Assembly: GCA_022702545.1 (NCBI GenBank)
Contig: JAHRBC010000004.1
Span: 1,426,001-1,490,000 of the forward strand
Direction of reading: 5' to 3'
Source: Phycomyces nitens
Lineage: Eukaryota > Mucoromycota > Mucoromycetes > Mucorales > Phycomycetaceae
DNA: 64,000 nt
Positions 45,392-56,581 of this stretch are shown here, one piece after another; within the stretch, counting starts at the first letter, position 1; each line of letters begins with the position of its first letter. Position numbers and translations under genes: made by a program. The notes beneath the pieces were generated by a model. The model was not told the DNA's origin. It worked only from the letters and a program-made list of their open reading frames with translations, and searched no databases.

Positions 45392-47826
45392 TTTAGATAG
45401 TTTTATTCTCTAAATATTTCTTTCTTTGTTTGATTTAATATTCATATTCATTTAATAAAAAATAATATTCTCACTATACCATATTAAACATAAGGAAACA
45501 GTTATAATGATCATAATTAGATTAACAAAATAAACTATATCAAAATATGATAGTTGGACATCATCAGATCTTGCTGACCTTTTGGCATATACCAATGTAT
45601 TAAAATGAAATAAAAATACAGTAGGTGAGCAGGCTTATGGGATCCAAATAATGTCAATAGAAAGAGAAGATACATATTCATATTCAGGTAGCTCTTAATA
45701 TTCGTAATACCATTATTAAATTCCTGAATACTAGGTCTACTCAAAGCACAATGAAAATAGTCTGAAATTGCATTAGAGCAAGATTACTTGGATATTAATA
45801 AGTGAAAATGGGGTTTCTAGTCAAATGAATCAAAATATCTGGTAGCTGTTGTGATATTCACAGCAATCGATCTCTGATTACTCTTTACAAATGGATGGCA
45901 AGTTGACGTCTCGATAGTCATATACCAAGCACTTTATACAAAGTGATGCCCGACCATTATACAGCATGAATTTTAATTGCAAGGAAGTTTGAGTAATAAT
46001 AATTAAACAATAAAAAATATTCTTTCTTTGATAAATAATACTCGCAGTAAAACACAGAATACAAAGCCTGCATGTCCCAAGTAATATAAAAAAATAAAAT
46101 AAAGTGCCTACCTAATTGCTGCTTACCAGATTACTGCCTTTGAATTGTAGATCTTGACAAAGTCATTGGTAGTCATTATTATATAGACTCTTTCTTTTGG
46201 ACATTTACTCTAGCATTTGTATGAATGAGAACCAAGGGTCTGTATTCACTTTTTTGAATCTATCAACCATGCTCAATGAAGATTGGAGATTATGAAATCA
46301 TTTAAACACATGCTTAATCTCCTCGGCAGCAGTAATAGTAATGGGATTAGCACCAATAACAGTTATTTAATGATTTTTTTAAAAAGAAATACACTTTAAA
46401 CCTACCTTTTTTTTGTTTTATAGCTCTCAAAAATACCATTGAAGCTTTTGTACTGTTGCCAATTTCTGTGCTGTTTGAATAGGGGGTTGCCAAACTACTT
46501 GTAGTTCATTTACTTTTGTACCTTTTGATTCAGAGGTAATGATCCCTAGTCTTGCCCCGGAAAGAATAACATATAGAATGATATCTTGTGGTTCTCCCCC
46601 TATGTAAATACATTTCTTTTCTTTTTGGGTTGAGATCAATGTCAAAGATCAAGTAGGATTCGCAGTTTTAAAGTAGTTGCACTTTTGGTGATAAATTCAT
46701 TCTGATCAAAAATCCAGCCCAGGAGTTGGCCCTATTGTCAACATTATTTCCATGGCCATTTTTATATAGAGGTATTGTAATCATGTTATTGAAGAATATA
46801 CAAATTCAAATATTGATTGGCTAAGGATATCCATTGACAGCCCCAGAGAAATAAGAGTGGGATATGTAATATAAAGAGCGGCAGGCATTAGAATGATTAA
46901 GGGAAAAAAAAGAGGCTACTAGACAAAGTCCATTGAAATATATCTATATATCAATCCTGCTAGGTGCAGGATCTGGACACTCTAAAAAGGATACAATGCA
47001 GATAATTAAGGAGATGGTTCATGCTTTTTATTCGCCGTAATCCTTGTTGTTGCTTGATCTTGAATACAGCAAAAAGGTACAAAAGATAAATATACGAGAG
47101 CTGCCCCATATATTGGTGTGGACGTCCCATGTATTAAATGTTCCGAATAAAAAAAATGTATTGGTCTTTGGCATTACCTGCGTCTGTTGGCACCGCTTGA
47201 TAAAGATGTCTGCAATCATCAGGTATTTCAATATCAACCCAACATTTTATATGGAATACTCTAAAATTCATTATACAAAATGCATTGGACTAGTCTTGGT
47301 CCTTGATGTAAAGAAGTCTCTGTGTTATCCAAGGGCTGGAGCATATGGCTTCTAAGTATCTTTTGTATATTCAGACAGCATTGATCATGATACTAACCCC
47401 TTATTTACAGGCCATTAAATGCCATGGATATTATTATTATTATTTTACTAGTAGCCATTATGGCCCTGTGTTGGCTTCCAAAAACATGGCGAAAAGATAT
47501 CACGGTGGGTTGGAAAGTGAAACCAGCATGGCTTTTTGAACCATACGTTTCCCTCCATCTTCATTCTCCCTTGGAAATGTCGTGACTTCCGGTTATGCTC
47601 TTGGTTTCACCAGAAAAATTCCTCAGGCGCTGTTTCTTATTCCTGACCTTTTTTTTTATTACTTTCCTGCACACGCATTTTCTCTGTTACTATTTTGCTT
47701 CAAGCACCATTACTGACAAGATTTCATCCTCTCAACCCTCATTCAAAGGTTAGGCAGAACCCCATGGAGAGCTCTAGCCAAAAACTCACAATACTTTTGT
47801 TACTATCAATCCCAGCCGTGCCAACA
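45392..47826. other. AT-rich intergenic stretch
   Basis: No gene is supported over 2.4 kb. A 72-codon frame on the minus strand at 46427-46645 has no recognisable family. The importin promoter should lie after 47540, where a C/T-rich leader appears. Confidence 0.5.
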
Positions 47827-50336
47827 ATGACGATCGATGAGTATGAGCCTGATGATATTCTTTGCGAAATCAGTCGAAAGTTGGCCAATGTCAATATCCA
47901 CAACTTGTCCTTGGATGCAAATGCAGAAACAGTAGAAAAGAGCACTGCAAGTATATTAATATAATTCTACAGAAAAAGAAGAAAAAGAAAAAGAAAACAG
48001 GATATCTATAATTTCATAGTGTGTGTATAAAAAGCAAAGGAATAATAAAAAAAATAAATGATCAAAGGCTAATGTAGGCTAACATTTTATTTCTGACAGC
48101 TGCCTACCATCCGGTATTACCTGTACTCGCACGACAAGGCGATATGTCTACAGAGCGTAGAAATGTTACGACGATATCTAACACAGAGTAATCATGATGG
48201 TTGCTTTCTTTTTTATTATATATATAAATATATATATATATATAATCTGCCGCTGTCAGTATTGTTTAGGTTGCTTACATGCTTTAAAAATCATTAGGCA
48301 GCAGTAGCTCTGAAAGTGCTCAGGATATCCTGAAATTAGATGTACTGCCACGTATTAATGAGATGCTGGCATGGGAAGAAGCTAGCAGTATTCAGGTAAA
48401 TTTGAGCTCTTTATACATGCAATCGACCTCATGGTTTTCTTTTCATTCAATTAAATTCATTTCTTTTTCTTTTTTTTCTTAGTTTGAGTGTGCCTGGATT
48501 GTGACCAACATTGCAGTAGGTCTTGAGAATGGATAGACTTGGTTTGATTGTCCATGTTCATTTCGACCCTTTTTCTCTCTCTCTATCTTTAGGCTGGATC
48601 TTCTGATCAGACCCACGCTTTGGTGGAATCTGGAATTATCGATTCTCTATTGGTTTGCATATGCCACGACAACTGTGCACCAAGTACAAGTGCTCAAGTA
48701 AACAACATTGCAAACACTGGCCTAATTGGCCTAATTAGCCTTTGGATCATTAATATTTTTTTATATAGATTGCATGGGCACTCTCAAACTTTGCGGGTGA
48801 ATCAGCACAGCTTCGAGAGATGCTGATGGAGAAACGCGCGCCTGCTGTCGTTGCAGAAGTCCTAAAAGATATTTACAACGAAATATACGCTCAAGTCTAC
48901 ACCTACTCATATTCGTATGGAAAAATGCACATTGCTGACCAAGAGGTCTGCACAAACGTCAAGGCATTGGTGTGGTCTTTGGCAAACATGTCTCGTGGAG
49001 GATTCAAGACGGCAAACTACTGGCCTGTTGTGAGTACAGGGCATCAATCAAACACCATAGAACTCATCTGTCCATAGTACTGTCCTGTATTTGAAATTCT
49101 AGGAAAACTTATTCATTTTGACCACAACGATATCCTGACGGATGCCTGGTAGGTCCAATGCACCGCAATTATGTCTTCAAGAGACCAACACTTTGTATAT
49201 CTTTTAGTTGGGGTCTGTCTCGTATATTGTACAGTATGCATGAGGTCCCAAATTTTTATAGAAATGTCTCAATCTCTGTTGAATTATGTTCAAAACTATC
49301 TCAACTACTCAGGTTTGTTGAATGAAACCTATTCCACAAGATACAAATGTATTTCTTGATATTGTTAGGCGCAGTAGTGTTCCGATTATCGTCCCTGCCC
49401 TCCGAGCCATTATCAACATCACATCAGGGCCAGACGAACACTCTGTGATCTTACTCAAATCAGGCCTTTTACGCAACATTGTTCCCTTGATGACCCAAGA
49501 TTTCCCAGCCGGTGTCCGTAGAGATGCATTCTTGCTGATAGGAAACATTGCGGTCTGTGGAGACTCTTTGATCCAAAAGGTTATTGCTAACAATAGCATT
49601 GTGCAATGCGTACTTGCCCATGTACGCGTTCCAGGAAAAGTATACAACACCCAAGACAATAAATGGCTTCCTACATTGGCACACGGCTATTGTGAGGTCG
49701 ATGAAGAGTGGAAGATTACAAACGAGGCACTATCCATCATATCTAATATCATTTCTCGTGGAAGCTCAGCCTGTGTTAGGTAACCAACAAAAAAAGAAAA
49801 AGGATACGGATTTATGTGTTTCTGACAAACTCTACAGGGAATTGTTAAAAAAAGAAAACGATGTTCCAGCCACTCTGGTACACCTATTGAGATCACCAGA
49901 GATCGCAATTCAACACACCCAGAAATGCATTGATGCGATCATAAATCTTGTCGAGAGAACAAATTCATTAACTGCCAGTGACCCACAGAGAAACCCTAAC
50001 CAAGTCAATGAATATGCAATTGAATTACTAAACCATGGGCTCATGCCTTTACTCGAAGGACAATACGAATTACACGATGAAGACGAATCAATCAAGAGTC
50101 GATACGATATACTGAGCGTCCTCTTGGAAGACGGTATCGCAGCAAAGAAAGAGATGGACGCCAAGCAAAAACAATCCCAAGACATGGCCAGTCTCTTTGG
50201 GCTCTCAGAATCTCGTAATGTGATCATTGGGGTTAGCAAGCGTCGCGTCCTTCACGGCCCTGAGGATGGTGATATTCGATTAATTGAGAATGCAATCGGA
50301 AACCTTAGTGTGTCATACAGTGGACAAGGACTATAA
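47827..50336 (+). CDS. Divergent importin-alpha-like ARM-repeat protein, 10 exons, 596 aa
   Basis: Exons: 47827-47950, 48100-48187, 48302-48395, 48483-48515, 48593-48697, 48769-49029, 49078-49148, 49208-49312, 49369-49779, 49838-50336; all phases agree. ARM repeats with the NLS-binding signature are clear: CAWIVTNIAAGSSDQT, IAWALSNFAGES, VKALVWSLANMSRGG, ILTDACWGLSRILYS, PALRAIINITSGPDE and TNEALSIISNIISRG. Importin-alpha adapts classical NLS cargo to importin-beta. The basic N-terminal IBB domain expected in the family is not visible: the first 40 residues are acidic. Two ATGs are in frame (47764 and 47827). There is an insertion-like segment (EIYAQVYTYSYSYGKMH) in the fourth exonic repeat region and a long acidic C-terminal part. 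It is probably a fast-evolving paralogue; a missed upstream exon could carry the IBB. Confidence 0.85.
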
Positions 50337-51158
50337 AATCGCTTTCTCTTTTATAAATAAAAACAAGTACATTAAAACCGCCATATGCTTAAAAATGTAC
50401 ATTTTGAACATTCGAGAATAAGGATTCCCAAAACTACTAGTTCAAAGACAGGTCTCTCATTTCATTTCTGGCAATTAAACGCGGATTTTTTTCTTTGATA
50501 AAGTGTTGGCTTGTTTCTCGTACAATAGACATCGTACGGCCATTCAGACCAAAATAGTAACTTTCAAACACTGCCATTATCCTGAATCTAACAATTAGCT
50601 ATAGTTCTATCTTTAGTTGTTTCACGAAAAGCATTTGGGGATAACTCACTTGCATGTACAACCTATAGTGCAGCCATTTATGCTCAGAATCTTGTTTTAT
50701 TGTTCTATTCATTGTCATGGCAACCATGGATATCAATCATCGATTATAAAACAGTAGAGCCAAGAATTTTAAAAATCTGACAGGATTACTGGACACCATT
50801 TTGGTATATTCAATGCTGTTCAAAACATACCTTGGAACCATCATACGGCTCGTTTTTAAGATTAAGAACCATTCAGACTATAGGAATCTTAAAAGCCCTC
50901 GAGGAAAAGAAGGGGGGACAAAAGGCGGGATAGGAAGACAGAGCAATTTAAACACTGCTGATATATACAGTTTGTCACGAAAGACAGGCTGAGGGATCGA
51001 GAATCGAGAATCGAGAATCGAAGATCGAATATGACTATGCCGATTGCTGCCCAACAGGACCATTGGAATTTCCATTGGCCAATGTATAAATGAGAATTAC
51101 ATATAAATATGTTTATTATTTTTGTGTTCATTATAAGCAAGACCTTGAGAACATTGCA
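50337..51158. other. Intergenic; promoter of the White-collar-2-like gene
   Basis: It contains a tandem GAATCGA array bounded by GATCGA (50994-51030) and a purine-rich tract (50900-50940). No coding sequence is supported. Confidence 0.55.
50994..51030 (+). promoter_or_regulatory. Tandem GAATCGA units flanked by GATCGA, upstream of WC-2-like gene
   Basis: Three direct 7-bp GAATCGA units lie between two GATCGA sites, about 130-165 nt before the ATG. White-collar complexes bind GATC/GATNC-type elements, so autoregulation is possible; this is inference. Confidence 0.4.
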
Positions 51159-52257
51159 ATGAACAGCTTCCCAAAAATACACCAAGAAGACCACTCACTC
51201 ACTAGCCATGATTACCAGTCCATTGCCGAATTCACACAAAGCGAAGATTGGCCGCAGCATATTGTCCAAGAACTACGAGACATGGTCCATGTCTTGTCGC
51301 CTAAACTTTGCATTGTCGCCTGCTCACAGGCATCAATCGAATTACTGGGATATCAACCCTCGGAACTCGTTGGGTGTCTCATCACCGAGTTCATTCATGT
51401 AGACGAGGTAGACATGTTTTCGAGGCAATGTTACAAGACAATGAATACGACAGACAGCATTCGAATATGCTACAGGATGTTGAGAAAGAACGGCAAATAC
51501 GTCCTTATGGAAACCAAAGGTCATTTCAAGCAACAATATTTCTTTGGATCTGCTCGCTGTCTACCAACAAGAGCATCTCGAATAATGGATACGTTTCTGG
51601 ATCTCAAGATGGAAAACGAGATATTAAAGAGAAAGATCGCGTTTCTTCGCATGATTAATGGTGAAAACAACACCATTTCAGAGCCTGACAGAGAATCAGG
51701 CCAAGTCAGCAGTAGTGATGATGAAGATTCAGAAAAGTCTGTGGCCAAGAAAAATAATATCTTGGCTGTCCAATCTTGTCCTACTTTTGTCAAGAGTGTA
51801 CAGACATTGGCAGGTTCTTTTGACATTCCAGAAAACGTGGTGCCTTTTGACGATGGCTGTCAACAGGAAATTTGCCTAGATAATGGTCAAATGGAGATTG
51901 GAAACAAGGTTCTACATGCGTCAAACTTTATCGCCACAGACCAAGAGGATCTAGGAATCGGAAACTGGCCACAGTTGCAGACAAGTGCAAAAAGGGTACT
52001 TTTACATACAAAATGCACCTCTTTTTATTTATTTATTCGTTTTACATTTATAATAATCCAGAAATTCACAGACATCAGTGACAAAAAGATCTGTCTGGAC
52101 TGTAGCACAACAAATTCCCCAGAGTGGAGGAAAGGTCCAAGGGGTCCAAAGACGTGGGTATATTAATGTAGACATCTGGATGGTATACTGATCATCTACT
52201 AGGCTTTGTAATGCATGTGGGCTTCGATGGGCCAAGGCGAACAAGAAGAGCCTATAA
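51159..52257 (+). CDS. White-collar-2-like PAS/GATA transcription factor, 3 exons, 327 aa
   Basis: Exons: 51159-51995, 52062-52153, 52203-52257. A PAS domain covers about residues 40-125 (CSQASIELLGYQPSELVG, MFSRQCYKTMN, GKYVLMETKGHFKQ). A coiled segment (MENEILKRKIAFLRMI) and an acidic Ser-rich linker follow. The C-terminus is a WC-type GATA finger, C-x2-C-x18-C-x2-C at 290-315 (CLDCSTTNSPEWRKGP ... LCNACGLRWAK). WC-2/MadB-type proteins pair with the flavin photoreceptor WC-1/MadA to drive blue-light transcription; Mucoromycota often keep several copies. The first intron (66 nt) is in frame and stop-free, so retention would insert 22 residues before the finger. Start chosen at MNSFPKIHQ because upstream residues are AT-driven. 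Confidence 0.9.
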
Positions 52258-52739
52258 AAAAATCAACACACTTTCCAGTTCATCGATAGAGGGCTTGTTT
52301 AAAAAAGACTGTTATTGGTAGGACAGAGACTCGATTTTCACCTTCATATCTTAAATAGCTACTAGCTGTACAATATTATATTATATTATATTATATATCA
52401 TTCATAGTAAAGAAACCCCATTGCTGTAACCTCTTTATCATCTTAATATCATATCATCAAATACATCCCTCTTTGCTCTCCAGATAAGCCAAGATGCATA
52501 ACCAACTCCTAGTTCTTTACATTTGTAACCAGAACACTCTTGTTACACATACACCCTTTCTATTTGGGTACGGGCATGGGTCACATCGTTTGTTGGTGAA
52601 AACATGATTTTTGTTTTTGTTTTGCTTTATTTCCAAAGACATGCTTTTTGTCTTTATATCTAGATTTTCGATTTATTTCTCGCCCTTGGCCATCCTATTA
52701 TCCAGAGATCAATAAACAAGCTTTATATAGACTGATAAC
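52258..52739. other. Convergent 3' region of WC-2-like gene and COX7a
   Basis: AT-rich with ATATT repeats near 52376-52398; nothing coding seen. Confidence 0.5.
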
Positions 52740-52907
52740 CTACTTGAAGGAACCATAGAAAACGCCCGAAAGTCCAATACCGAGACCAGCAAAGACAATG
52801 GAAACGATGAACTTGTCTCTGGGACCCTTGAGCCAGAGAGGAGTCTGAGAAGGTGCCTGGAAAAGACGCTGGTTGGCAAGGACGTGGTTAGGACGGTTGA
52901 TCAACAT
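52740..52907 (-). CDS. COX7: Cytochrome c oxidase subunit 7a, single exon, 55 aa
   Basis: A short frame reads MLINRPNHVLANQRLFQAPS then QTPLWLKGPRDKF and one membrane helix (IVSIVFAGLGIGLSGVFYG). The QRLFQ ... PLW-KGPRDK block before a single helix is the hallmark of the fungal and animal COX7a family, a small inner-membrane subunit of complex IV. Length (about 55-60 aa) is normal. Codon use is strongly biased (CTC, GTC, TTC), as in highly expressed mitochondrial genes, which helps to support so short a frame. Confidence 0.85.
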   Translation of the reverse strand: MLINRPNHVLANQRLFQAPSQTPLWLKGPRDKFIVSIVFAGLGIGLSGVFYGSFK

Positions 52908-53132
52908 TGTAGCGTCTGGTGGGAAAAGAAGAGTGAATTAAAAAAAAGTGGGCCGTTTCTCCCTTTTTATAATTCGCCCGTGATGAGGTTGCGCAGTGTC
53001 CTTTTGTAGTACATGACTCGACACTAAAATAAGAACCCTTTGTAAGAAACAGATGTTTATGATTGTATATATATTTAATAATTGTGTCTAAGGAAAGATG
53101 TATTTATTATCATGCTTTAAGTATATATGGTC
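52908..53132. other. COX7a promoter and 3' region of the Drs1 gene
   Basis: Short intergenic stretch; AT-rich with no coding sequence. Confidence 0.5.
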
Positions 53133-55878
53133 TTAGTGTCCTCCACGTCCACCGCGACTTCCACCGCGTCCTCCTCGGCTACCTCCACGTCCTCCACGAC
53201 TTCCACCGCGTCCTCCACGGCTACCACCGCGACTTCCACCGCGACTTCCTCCACGTCCACCGCGACTTCCTCCACGTCCTCCACTCTGTGCTGGACCCTC
53301 GTTCTTTGACTCGCGGGTACGGCTGTGAATTGGTGTTGGTCGTGCAGCCTTTTTCGCTGATCGTGCAGCAACCATCTGTCTCTTGACGTCGTGTTCAGCA
53401 TCATCCTCTTCCATAGCCTGTGCGCGTCTTCTCTTGACACGGCTCATGCCGGCATATTTATCACGTTTCTAAGACATTATAAAATCAATATAAAACTATC
53501 CAAACATTAAAGTCCTCAAATTCAATATTACCTCTGGCTTCTTGACTTCTTCGGGAGCAATGCCAAACTTGCTCTTGTGGTCGTTCTTGCCAATCTCCTT
53601 TGCCTTTTTCTTGTCCTTTTCGGTCTGGAACCATGTTCGTGCAGGACGAGCATAGATCTCGTCACTGTGAAGGAGCAAATTCTCACTCTTACGGACTTCC
53701 ATCTCAGCCTGTCTTAATGAGCGTTCTTCCTTTTCTTCACGCATGACTTCCTGAATCTGGGGGCCAAGATCCTCAATCTTCTTCTTGTATCGCTGAACAG
53801 TTTCAGGTGACACTACACGATTCTTTACTTGTGAGTTTGTGGCAGACTTGATGGCCATCTTGAGCATCTTGCGATCAGATTCACCAACAAGGGTAACAGA
53901 TCTAAAAAGTGAATAGGTCAATTAACAATGCTCATAATAGACTTGATCATTCCAACTTACCGTCCATTGCGACCAGCTCTGGCTGTTCTTCCTACACGAT
54001 GGAGATACTGTGCAAACTGGGTAGGCATGTTGTAGTTGATAACAGTTTCGATACCCTTGATATCAAGACCTCTAGCAGCCAGATCGGTGGCGAGCAAGTA
54101 ATCTACTTCACCATCACGGAAACGTTCCAGAGATTCCAGACGCTGTTCCTGAGTAAGATTTCCGTGAAGCTCGGCAGCATTGAGACCCATAAGACCAAAC
54201 AAGATCTTCATTTGATGTGCTGCTGCCTTTGATCTAAAGAAAACAATGACCTTTTCCTTAAAGGTCTTTCGGCACATTGCCAGCAAGACAGCCGAACGAT
54301 CAGCTTCACGATGGGCACGAATACGAACAAACTCCTGGACAAGTCTGGTGGCAGCCTGGTTGCTGGCATCGACAAACAGACGGACAGGATGGTTAAGAGA
54401 CATACGAATCAACTGGTCGACATTGTCTGTCATGGTAGCAGAGAACAACATGGTCTGTCTGGACTTGGGGCATGCTTTGATAATCTCGCCCAATTCATCT
54501 GCGAAACCATCTTCGAGCATACTATAGAGAGGCATGGGATTAGATAAATAGATGGCTTTGATGCCTTGGACATCTTTTCTTTTTGTTTTCGCTTGCTTAC
54601 CGATCAGCTTCATCCATGACCAAGATCTCACAGCTCTCGAGACCAAAACCAGTAGAGTTTCTAACGTGGTCAATCAAACGACCAGGTGTAGCAACCACGA
54701 CATCAGGCTTCAACTTCAATTCGGCTTCCTGGGTCTTTACACTCAAACCACCAACACACAAACAGAAGCTGATGTCGGTGTAAGCACCCAACTTGACAGC
54801 CACACTGTGTACCTGTGCTGCCAACTCACGAGTAGGACAGAGAATAAGAACACGGGTAGAAGCAATCTGGCGAGGACGGTAAAGAAGACGCTCGAGAATA
54901 GGGACAATAAAAGCAGCAGTCTTTCCGGAACCAGTGACGGCACCACCACAAATATCCTTGCCCAGAAGAGCGACAGGAATAGTGCGGGCCTGGATATCAG
55001 TAGGCTTGACAAACCCAAGGGCAGCCAAACCCTTGAGAATAGGGCGAGACAAGTTCATTGAGGAAAATGCCTGGTGATCACGAGATTCGTTTTCTTCTTC
55101 GGGAGCAAAGTATGCCTTTTTGCGCTAGAAATAAGAAGAAATGGTTTTGGTTGCTGTTCTTCTTTTTTGTTTTGTGTTTGGTCACTACAACCACCAGCTA
55201 TTCTTATTGTACCTCGGCCTCAGCCTTTGAGTTCTCGGTCTCCTCTTCATCTTCTTCGCTGTCTCTGTCGGCATCTTCGACATTTTCTCCATCAGACACG
55301 CCTTCTTCTTCGGTATCACTTGCCGAGTTTTCCTCTTCTTCCTCATCTTCCTCTTCCTCGGCACCACCACCGAAACCATCGGCGGCCAAGTCTTCATCGT
55401 CATCATCAACAATAGCATCCTCAACTTCATCCTCATCTTCGTCGAGTTTTTCGTCTTCCAACTCCTTGGCAACGTTTGCCTTTGCCTTTTCCTTGTTCTC
55501 CTTTCTCTTCTTGGCGATAATATCATCAATCGAGACTCTGGGAGCTTCACCAACCTTTTTAAAACAAACAATTGTGTTTAGTTGAACACTTTTGTTTTAA
55601 AAAATGGAAAATAAACGCACCTGGCTTGACTTTAGCATGCCTCTTGCGGCCGAGAAATCCCATGCATGAACAGGTCCTACGTTTCCTCCACCGTCATTGG
55701 CAAATGTGAATCCGGAATCAAAGTCGGTAGGCTTTTGTTCCTTCTTCTTTTTCTTGTCTTTTCCCTTTTTGACCTTGAGTTCAGCCTCATCATCATCGAT
55801 CACTTCCTCTTCTTCATGGATCATGACACTATCGTCATCCTCATCAATCGTCATCACAAAGTCGTCGTGGATTGCCAT
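53133..55878 (-). CDS. DRS1: DEAD-box ATP-dependent RNA helicase Drs1/DDX27, 6 exons, 796 aa
   Basis: Exons (minus): 55878-55621, 55554-55213, 55124-54601, 54521-53961, 53901-53532, 53468-53133. The first 200 residues are strongly acidic with lysine runs, as in Drs1. The helicase core is complete: Q-motif ([17 protein letters not shown]), Walker [31 protein letters not shown] (VMDEADRMLEDGF, split by an intron), [11 protein letters not shown] and [14 protein letters not shown]. The C-terminus has a basic coiled region and ends in about 50 residues of RGG/GGS repeats. Drs1 acts in the nucleolus on 60S subunit assembly and 27S pre-rRNA processing. The RGG tail is an addition to the usual yeast layout. 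Start chosen at [16 protein letters not shown]. Confidence 0.95.
53136..53290 (-). repeat. Repetitive DNA encoding the RGG/GGS tail of Drs1
   Basis: Imperfect tandem 12-, 15- and 27-nt units of CGxGGxGG type (plus strand CCACGTCC / CCACCGCG) encode SRGG and RGGR repeats. Repeat number is likely to vary between strains. Confidence 0.8.
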
Positions 55879-56581
55879 TGTGCTAATATGTTCCTGGGCA
55901 ATGTGGGATGCTAAAAAAGCGCTTTGGAATTGCAAATACTTGCGATCGAGATACGTTTAGACTTTGTGAAAAAAAGTAAGTGTGACTTTTGGTTGTGACT
56001 GATGAACTACTTGCATTTTATTTTTTTTCAAGTGCCAAAAAAAATATATATATAAAAAATAAAAATAAAAATGCTTGGTAAATAATTTATTCTTTTACTT
56101 GATTTCAAAAGTGTTTCCAAATATTGTACCAAGTTGTGATGGGTTCTTTCCCCCAAAGTATCTGTACAAGGTTTGTAAATATTGGGTATTGGTTTCTGGA
56201 AACACTTTTTTTCATGCCAACCAATTGCATGGTAAACACTGGGAGTTTTTTTTGGTTTGGTTTGTTTGTTTGATAAACGGCCTAATTTAGGTGGACTGTC
56301 TATTATGCTTTTACGAACCCAAAGAAAATAGAGAGAATATTTTGTTTAAAATGATATATGTATATATATATATTTAAAGGGAAAAAAAATGTGCAAGCAT
56401 ATACATAAATTGTTTTCTGTAAAAATAACAACAAAAAGAAGGAGTAGATTTGCATAGTACCAAGTGTCTCTATATACAATTTGTGTGAGGATGTCAATAA
56501 TATGTCATGGTTCATATGTGTTTCAGTACACATGTACGAATTAAGAAAGAGAAAAGCAAATAAATGAAGAAGAAGAAAAGG
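55879..56581. other. Intergenic; Drs1 promoter and 3' region of WRKY-like gene
   Basis: AT-rich with AT-dinucleotide runs near 56350-56372. No gene is supported. Confidence 0.5.

Noticed and set aside
46427..46645. 72-codon minus-strand frame
   Set aside because: No domain, no splice partners found; left as unassigned.
53063..53386. His/Arg/Val-rich plus-strand frames and a Ser/Thr repeat frame
   Set aside because: Antisense shadows of the RGG-encoding repeat of Drs1.
55058..55585. 175-codon Ser-rich plus-strand frame
   Set aside because: Antisense to the acidic N-terminal region of Drs1; poly-Ser comes from the complement of GAA/GAT codons.
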